64,000 bases of DNA from Paraspadella gotoi (taxonomy: Eukaryota; Chaetognatha), in the NCBI GenBank assembly GCA_051294375.1, contig CM119264.1:156594-220593 (forward strand), in the 5' to 3' direction. Shown piece after piece: positions 57,032 through 64,000 of this stretch. How positions within the stretch are numbered: the stretch's first letter is position 1; each line of letters starts with the position of its first letter. A program made the translations under genes and the position numbers. The notes beneath the pieces were generated by a model. The model was not told where the DNA came from and did not search any database. It saw nothing but the letters and a program-made list of their open reading frames with translations.

Positions 57032-57958
57032 AGAGAGAGAGAGAGAGAGAGAGAGACGGACAAGGCTCCACCATTTTTGCTTTTTCGCTTTCTAAGGAAA
57101 TTAATCACGCAATAAATAACTTTACTACTCTACTATTGCTAAGGAAGCCTGAGAATTTTCAAACGTTTTATCTTCTCCTCCACACAATACTATTTATATT
57201 GTTGTATTTTAAAACTTAATTTTATAACTTGCTTTTAAAAATTAATGTCTTGCAATGCCAACAAAGCGAGCTCTGTAAACATTACTCAAGGCGACAAACC
57301 AAATTTATCTAGATTTACATAGATATTGCTATTAGGTTGTGCTACGAGTACTGTACTGTAATGTCATAAATAAATTTCATAGTCATGTAGACTTTGAAGT
57401 GAAAACAAAAGAAAGTCACGGTGGCGCAACACACTGGACGGAGCTATCTTCTTTTTCAGTTAAAAGTTAATTTAAATTAAACTTTTAATTTTTTTATCTT
57501 TTTTATTATTTTACCAGATGTTACGCCTCGCCACTGTCTCTCTTAACTTTTCCGAGGCCACTTTTCAAATGGTCATTTAGCTAAAACCCGTATTCCGAGA
57601 GAGAAATCGTTTTTTACTTTAGTTTCTTTTGAAATCTCACTCATTTCGTTTCGCCCGGAGGAAACTCAGTTTTTACGAGTTTTCCGGTGGATTTTTTGAT
57701 ATTAAAATAAAGTCTAAATATTCAATACGACTTTTTCTTCTTAATTCTTCGGCACTTCTGATGTTAAAACATTTGGACGGGTCTTCCAACGGGCAGAGAA
57801 AATACAAAAACTTTCTCTACAATCTTTTTCTTCCCTTTGAATTTTCCTCTTTCTCTCTGTCTTTCTCGCTCTCTCGCTCTATCTCTCTCTCTGGCCCGGG
57901 CCTAATTCCTTTTATTCTGCAACCGCCAAAGATTTTCTCTCTCTCTCTCTCTCTCTCT
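57032..57958. repeat. Short contig equivalent to about 49240-50710 with an internal deletion
   Basis: It follows 49240-50160 with many small indels, lacks the stretch equivalent to roughly 49930-50030, and jumps to the GGCCTAATTCC motif with a CT tract at its right end. Confidence 0.8.
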
Positions 57959-57983
57959 NNNNNNNNNNNNNNNNNNNNNNNNN
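57959..57983. other. Assembly gap (25 N)
   Basis: A placeholder inside a CT microsatellite. Confidence 1.
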
Positions 57984-59445
57984 TCTCGCTCTCGTCTCTC
58001 GTCTCGCGACTCGTCTCTGTTCGTAGCGTCTTCTCTTCTCTCTCGTCTGATTCTCTCGTCTCTTTCTGCTCGCAAGTATATTGCGTTGCACTCGGAATCT
58101 CGAATTGAATTAAATCTTTTTCTGCTCGAGATTCTGAAGACATTTTTGCGGCCTTGAAGCTTTGTCTCGCTCTCCGCGTTCACTCTCGGCTGTCCTCGCT
58201 GCTTCGGAAGCTTTTGTTCGCTCTCCTCTGTCGCTCTCTTGAGCTTTTGTTCGCTTCTCCGCTCACTCGGCTCTCGCTCTCGCTTCTGCCCTGCGACTCA
58301 TGATTGTCTCTGCTCTCGCTCCTCCGGCGCGTCTCATCGGGCTCGTTTTCCTCTCGCTCGTCCCCGTCGCTTCGCCTCGCCCGTCTCGCGCTCCTCTCCG
58401 CTCTTCTCTCTTCTCTCTCTCTCATCCGTCTCTTCTGCTGCTCTCATCTCTCTCTCGTCGTGCTTTTGTCTGAGAAAGTCATTTGATTTTAGAGTCTGAA
58501 GGCAAGATATGAGACGATTTTAAGCGGAATAAAAGAATAAAAGGTAAGACAGAGAAAGAGAGATGTAGAAAAAAAAGTGGGGGGGAAAGAGATTCATGGG
58601 GCTATACTCGAAGTCCTCGTATCAGCGGCAGCGTCGCGGGAGCAGGCCGCGCGGGCGGGCCGATCGCTTCTCCGCGTGACTTCGACTTTAGCTGTCGCGG
58701 TCGGCTATTCTTACTCCGTCTTGCCACTCTTCTTCTTCTTATGGCTCCGCGGAATTCCGCGCGAAGCTGCAGGCCTGCGCCACTTACTCTCTTGCTCTCT
58801 GCGTCTTACGCCTCGTCACGCGGCCGAGGATCTGTTCTCTGCGGCCTCCGAGGCGAATCGATGCATGGTTTCGGGTGCGGTATCCTGAGTCTGCTTTTAA
58901 AGAGAAAATATAAAATTATTGTAGGTGTCATTTCACGATGTTTGAAAAAAGGAAAGAAAAAAGAAGGACAGAAAAAACGAGAAGAAAGTAAAGAAGAAAA
59001 AAAAGGTAAAAAATATTAACAAATTTAGATACAATAATTTTTTTTTTTATATTAAAGATTTTTGAGCTTAAAATATAATATTAATAAAAAAGATATAGCA
59101 TCCTACATAATGATTAAATATTTGCTGAAAACAATTGAAAATATGATAAAAATAAAATGATCGGCAAATAGATACTTGAATAGCTTGCTAATGCCCTAAA
59201 AGTAGAGATGTCGTTATTAAAGTGGTTTTCTTTGATTACCGATGGAAGGAGTGCCAAAAAAATAAATAACTAAAATCTTATCACAAAATTAGTTATTTAA
59301 AAAAAAAATTTTGCAAGTTTAAATTATAATATAAATTTGATTGATAAATTAAAGAGAGAGGGTAATTGTACAAAATAATACATGAAAAAGTAAAAAACAA
59401 AGATAGATAAGAGAGGGGACGACAAGAGCTAAGAGAGAGTTGAGT

Positions 59446-59484
<39 letters not shown>

Positions 59485-59717
59485 GAGCAGAGAGAGAGAA
59501 GTAGAGAAATCGGGCCGATCTTGCTCGGACTTAAGACGCGAAGTAAGGGCCGACTCACCATGTGGAGAGAGAGAAAAATCGTCGCTGGATGCGCGAGGCA
59601 GTAAGAAGCTCCGGAAGGAGAAGTGAGTCGATCGGGATAGCGCGGCGCCGCGCTTCCGGTCTTTAGCGGGCTGGCGTTCGGAGAGGCTGAGTATAGTGAC
59701 GGACCGCCCTCAAAGAG

Positions 59718-59764
<47 letters not shown>

Positions 59765-59985
59765 TTTGTGCGGTTGGCAGAATAAAGGAATTGGCCCGGG
59801 CGCAGAGAGAGAGAGTTGGGGGTAGGAGAGAGAGAGGAGTAGTAGATGAGAGAGAGAGAGAGAGAGAAGAGGAGAGAAAGGAAGAGCCCACAGAGAGAGA
59901 CAGAGGAGAGAGAGAGGAGAAGAGAGTAGAGAATCTTTGGTCGGTTTGGGCAGGCCAAGAAGTAAGGAATAGGGGCCGGGCGGGG

Positions 59986-60023
<38 letters not shown>

Positions 60024-61400
60024 TGAGTGAGTAGAAGAGAAGAGAGGAGTAGAAAGAAATGAGAAGAGAGATGAGAGAGAGAGAGTTAGATAGAGAGAGA
60101 GAGAGAGAGAGGAGAGAGTAGAGAGAGAGAGGAGAAAGTGAGAGAGAGTAAAGAAGAGAGAGAGAGAAAGAAAGGAGGAGAGAGTAAGATAAAAAGAAGA
60201 GAAAGAAAGAGAGAAAGAAAGAAGAGGAAGAGAGAAATGAGAGAGAGAAGAGAGAGAGAGTAGAGAGAAGATGAGAGAGAGTAAAATTCTTTGGGCGGTT
60301 GCAGAATAAAAGGGGAAAATTAGGTTGTTTTGTGGGTGGTTTGTGTTGGTCTGGTTTGTTGTCCGGCCAGGAGAGAGATAGAGCGAGTAGAGGCGAGAAG
60401 GAACATAGAGAGAAAGAAGGGAAATTCAAAGGTGAAGAAAACGATATTGGTAGAGAAAGTTTTTTGTATTTTCCTGCGTGCCGCGGTTGGAAGACCCGCC
60501 AAATGTTTTAACATCAGAAGTGCGAAGAATTCATAGTAAGAAACAAGTTCGTATTTGATATTTAGACTTTATTTTAATATCAAGAAAATCCATTACCCCT
60601 CTCCCAAAATCCATACGCGGATAAGTACTCGTTAAAAGAATAACTGAATCCAATGAGGGTTTCTCCTCTCTCTTCCTCCGTCCTTCCCTCGCCTCCTGCC
60701 GTCGGGGCGAACGAATTAAACGATAATGAGTGAGATTTCAAATAAAAATGGAATACTAATAGTAAAAAAACCGATTTCTACTCTCGGAAATAGGTTTAGC
60801 TAAATGATGATCATTTGAAAAGTGGGCGTAACATCCTGGTAATGAATAAAAAGATAAAAAAGTTAAGAAGTTTAAATTTTAAATTAAATTTTAACCTGAA
60901 AAATGAAGAAGTTCGCTTGCGCTCTTCGCGTCCGTCAGTTGTGTGTGGGTTGTGGTTGCGCTTGCGCCACACCTGTTGAATGACTTTCTTCTTTTGTTTG
61001 TCTAACTTTCAAAGTCTACATGACTGATGAAATTTATTTTAGACATTACAGTAGCAAGTACCCTCGTGGCGAATACCTAATAGGCAATATCCTAATGTCA
61101 AGTCTAAGCTAGAATAAGATTTGGTTTGTCGGCCTTGAGTATATTAATATGTTTACAATGGAAGAGCTGTCGCTTCGGCTTTGTTGGCATTGATTGGGGC
61201 TAAGACATTTATATTTTTATAAGTGAAAAGCAAGTTATAAAATTAAGTTTTAAAAATACAAACAATAGATAATAGGTATGTGTGTGGGAGGATAGAGATA
61301 ATACGTTTGAATAATTCTGCGCAGGCTTCCTTAGGCAATTAGTAGAGTAGTTAAAGTTATTTATTGCGTGATTAATTCCTATAGAAGAGGCGAAAAGGAG
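57984..61400 (-). repeat. Inverted, low-identity version of about 49260-51000
   Basis: Read in reverse, recognisable blocks appear in order: 58080-58160 matches about 50930-50995, 58470-58560 matches about 50790-50860, 60440-60590 matches about 49900-50130, 60840-60890 matches about 49670-49720, and 61310-61400 matches about 49270-49370. The CT tracts between are scrambled with extra C and G. Open frames of up to 239 codons are translations of these tracts. Confidence 0.7.
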
Positions 61401-61429
61401 CAAAAATGGGGTTGGGAGAGCCTATGGTT

Positions 61430-62376
61430 CCGTCTCTCTTTCTCTCTCATCCCCTAGCAGTTCTCGACTCCCTCCCTCCTCGGTCTCGGCTCTCTGTCCC
61501 CGGTCGCCACTCTTCTCTCTCGTCCCGGAGTGCGTCGGTCTCGTCGTCGGTCGTTCAGTGCCATTCTGGTTCCTCGGCTCGTCTTCCATCCTCGTCCGCT
61601 CCTGTCTCGTCTCTGGATCGTCTCTCAGATCTTCCTCGACGGTTCTTGTCTCTTGCTGCAGCGTCGTCTCAGTCTGTCTCCTTGCGTCATAGTTCTCGTG
61701 TCTTTCCGTCCCGTCCTCTCTCCAGTCACCCGAGCCCCGCTCTCTTCGTCTCCATTCCTCACGCTCTGCAGTTCCACTATTCTGTCTTCTCCTCGTCTCG
61801 TTCTCACGTCTCGTCTCGTTCCTCTCTCATTGCTCAAGTGTGTCTCTTGCCCCGTCCTCTGGTACAGCCTCGTGCCTTCCCCGCGTCATCATCTTCTCTC
61901 CCCCCTCGCTCCATGTCCCTCGTTCGATTCGCGCTCGCCTCCGCGTCTCCCGTCCTCTCTGTCGGTTGATCTCTCGTTCGGTCCGATCTCTGTCTGCTTG
62001 TTCTCTCCTCTCCTTCTCCGTCTCCTAGTCTTTCTTGACTCATGTTGTTCCTCCTCTCCGATTCCTCAGCCTTCCATCTCCAGCTCCTCTTCGTGCTCTC
62101 GTTTGTTCGGCTGCTCTCTTCTGTCCTCTCGTTGTGCTCTCTCTCTCCTCTGCGTTCTGTAGGCGTCGCCGTCTCTTGGCTCTTCCTCTCCCTTTTCGCG
62201 TCTGCATGTCGATCTATCCGCGTCCTCCGGTTTCTCTCTCCGTCGCCTCGGCTCTCTCTTGCTGCTTCGTATTCCAGCTGTCCCTTCTTTCGTCGTTTCG
62301 TGTTCCTCTCTCTTCTCTCTCTCTCGTCTCATGCAGTATGTCCTCCGTCTCTTCATCTCTGCTGCCTCTTCTCTCC
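61430..62376. repeat. Degenerate CTCGTCTC tract
   Basis: About 950 bp of C/T-rich sequence with frequent CG and TG, lacking a clean period. It looks like an error-laden or strongly mutated CT microsatellite. The frames (187 and 210 codons) are Ser/Leu/Pro/Arg-rich with no domain. Confidence 0.65.
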
Positions 62377-62720
62377 TCTGAGAGAGAGAGAGAGAGAGAG
62401 AGTGCAACGAACGACGTTAAAAAGCGAAAGTGAAAAGAGTGGAAATGAGATAAGACGAAAAAAAAAACAGATTAAATGAAAAAAAATTTTAAAAATTTGA
62501 AAAAATTAGCATGTTTTTATATATTTTTTTTCCATCGAATTATAAATATCAAGTATAACACTTTTTCCCTCTCGTTCTCACATATATAAACAAATATTTC
62601 ATTAAATTAACTTATTAATTAATTAATTAAGTAATAAATTAATTAATTCGTTTCCTTTCATCCTTAGTAAGAATTTAGGTTAATTTTTTTAGGTTAGTTT
62701 TTTATAGGGTTATATAGTAT
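62377..62720 (+). repeat. Direct copy of about 51055-51368
   Basis: GA tract, GTGCAACGAACGACGTTAAA, then AT-rich DNA matching contig 3 in the same orientation. Similarity stops where the hairpin-rich element begins in contig 3. Confidence 0.85.
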
Positions 62721-63262
62721 TAAAATATTTTTTATCAAAAATGCTATTTTCTTAGGATACTAGCCTAATTAAAATTATTATATTTCTATATAAAGAAAAA
62801 AAATTTAAATGTTCAAATATTTTGATGGATTCTGATTGAGCAAGAAATATTAAACAAGAAATATAATTACATCTTTTAAAAATGATTACGTTTTCTACAT
62901 AAAAAATTTTAAAAAATGTTAAAATCATCGAAGACGATGATGATGATGATTTTTTATGTTTTTTTATTTTTGACCTAACTCAATCATAAAAATAATTTCA
63001 AAAAATAATTATTACATTGCTGTATAAACTTTCTTAGCGAGCTATCTTGAATCTAAGCCGTCTTTAAATTTAAAAATTATCAAAAAAAAAAAATTCGGCC
63101 TTTCCTATCTATAAATAAATATTAAAAAATTAATTACTAGGCGTATTAGAGCCAATATTATAAATTTTTGTCCATTAAAACATATACTTAAAAACTGCTA
63201 TATAAATTTCGTTTCAGAGCATGCTACTCCATTTAAATTTTTACTTCGCCCATCTACTCTCT
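62721..63262. other. AT-rich DNA, right end of contig 6
   Basis: No gene seen. The last ~75 bp (63189-63262) are repeated after the next gap. Confidence 0.6.
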
Positions 63263-63287
63263 NNNNNNNNNNNNNNNNNNNNNNNNN
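63263..63287. other. Assembly gap (25 N)
   Basis: A placeholder. The sequences on both sides overlap (AAATTT.CGTTT..GAGCATG). Confidence 1.
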
Positions 63288-63414
63288 CTTAAAAATGTAT
63301 AAATTTTCGTTTGAGCATGTACTCATTTTAAATTTTTGACTCGCCTCATTGAGTGCGGCTACCCCTACTATGAGTCATATTAATTGCTTAATTAATTAGT
63401 TACTATTTCGTTAA

Positions 63415-63570
63415 TCACTACCTTACTATTTCTCTTTTCTCCATCTCTCTCCTTCTTAACTAAACCCTATTTACTCCTCTCTCCCTCTATCTCGCTCTCT
63501 CTCTCTCTCCCTCTCTATCTCTCTCCATCTCTCTCTCTCTCTCTCTCACTCTCTATCTCACTCTCCCATT
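63415..63570. repeat. CT-rich tract
   Basis: Interrupted CT microsatellite. Confidence 0.85.
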
Positions 63571-63783
63571 AAACCCTATAATCCGTCATAATTCCTTTCA
63601 ATTTCTTGAAAAATCCGAGTTTTAGCTCCTTAAGCTTTTTTGTGCTCAAGCACTTCACGCTCAAGCTTTTTTTGCTTTTTGCTTGCTTGCTGCTTGCGCT
63701 AAAAGCAATTGGTGGTCAAGCTTTTTTTATTCTAAGGGGAAAATTGTTTTGTTTTTGCTCGGACACCCCCAATGTTTTCCGAA

Positions 63784-64000
63784 GCCCTAACCCTAACCCT
63801 AACCCTTATCTTTAATTTTCTTATTCAAACCTCTAATCCTAAACGCTATATTCTAACCCAAACACTTAACTCTAATCAGAAACCAAGTCTCTAACTTTAA
63901 TCCATAATCTAATCCTTAACCTAATCCTTAATCTAATCCTTAATCTAATCCTTAACCTAACCTTAACCTAATCCATAACCTAATCCTTAACCTAATCCTT
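63784..64000. repeat. Telomere-like array
   Basis: It begins with three perfect CCCTAA units, then passes into a 12-bp CTTAACCTAATC/CTTAATCTAATC array that runs off the window end. Confidence 0.8.

Noticed and set aside
59349-60429. Frames of 180 and 239 codons in contig 6
   Set aside because: Translations of degraded CT microsatellite in a low-quality inverted copy.
61406-62479. Frames of 187, 210 and 145 codons
   Set aside because: Ser/Leu/Pro/Arg-rich translations of a scrambled CTCGTCTC tract without any domain or splice structure.

Overview
The window is intron- and repeat-dominated DNA from an invertebrate animal; I cannot name the phylum. The evidence is spliced exons of an immunoglobulin-superfamily (IgSF) gene, canonical GT..AG splice sites, tRNA-derived repeats, a Ty3/gypsy LTR end, telomere-like CCCTAA minisatellites and very abundant (GA)n/(CT)n microsatellites. 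Nothing looks prokaryotic: there are no operons, CRISPR arrays or compact gene blocks. Nearly all long open frames here are microsatellite translations (Ser-Leu, Arg-Glu) and are not genes.

The sequence is a scaffold of seven contigs joined by six gaps of exactly 25 N (9533-9557, 37983-38007, 51579-51603, 57007-57031, 57959-57983, 63263-63287). Most gaps are flanked by overlapping copies of the same locus, so much apparent duplication is probably allelic or artefactual. Contig 1 (1-9532) holds minisatellites, a TIR element and one candidate exon (4699-4849). Contig 2 (9558-37982) opens with two consecutive ~10.1 kb copies of one region (about 9836-19867 and 19868-30000), then carries three IgSF exons and ends inside a gypsy-like element. 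Contig 3 (38008-51578) first repeats the end of contig 2, without the gypsy element, then carries further upstream IgSF exons. Contig 4 (51604-57006) repeats the end of contig 3, and its last 4,166 bp look base-for-base identical. Contigs 5 and 6 are degraded or inverted versions of the 49-51 kb region. Contig 7 ends in telomere-like repeats.

The best-supported gene lies on the minus strand. Five exons (51634-51737 or its disrupted twin 46373-46476, then 40309-40383, 35391-35454, 34845-35036, 30867-31095) join with matching phases and rebuild one whole Ig domain, a second whole Ig domain and the start of a third. Several of its introns begin with purine-rich GA tracts and end with CT tracts, so the two ends of one intron are complementary. 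This is the most interesting pattern I see.

Mobile and repeat content includes a TIR element family (two copies), a repeat family with a palindromic CCGCGAGTACTCGCGG core, tRNA-Lys and tRNA-like derived repeats, a hairpin-rich element at the ends of contigs 3 and 4, a possible Merlin/IS1595-type transposase remnant, and many minisatellites. No function beyond the IgSF gene can be claimed with confidence.
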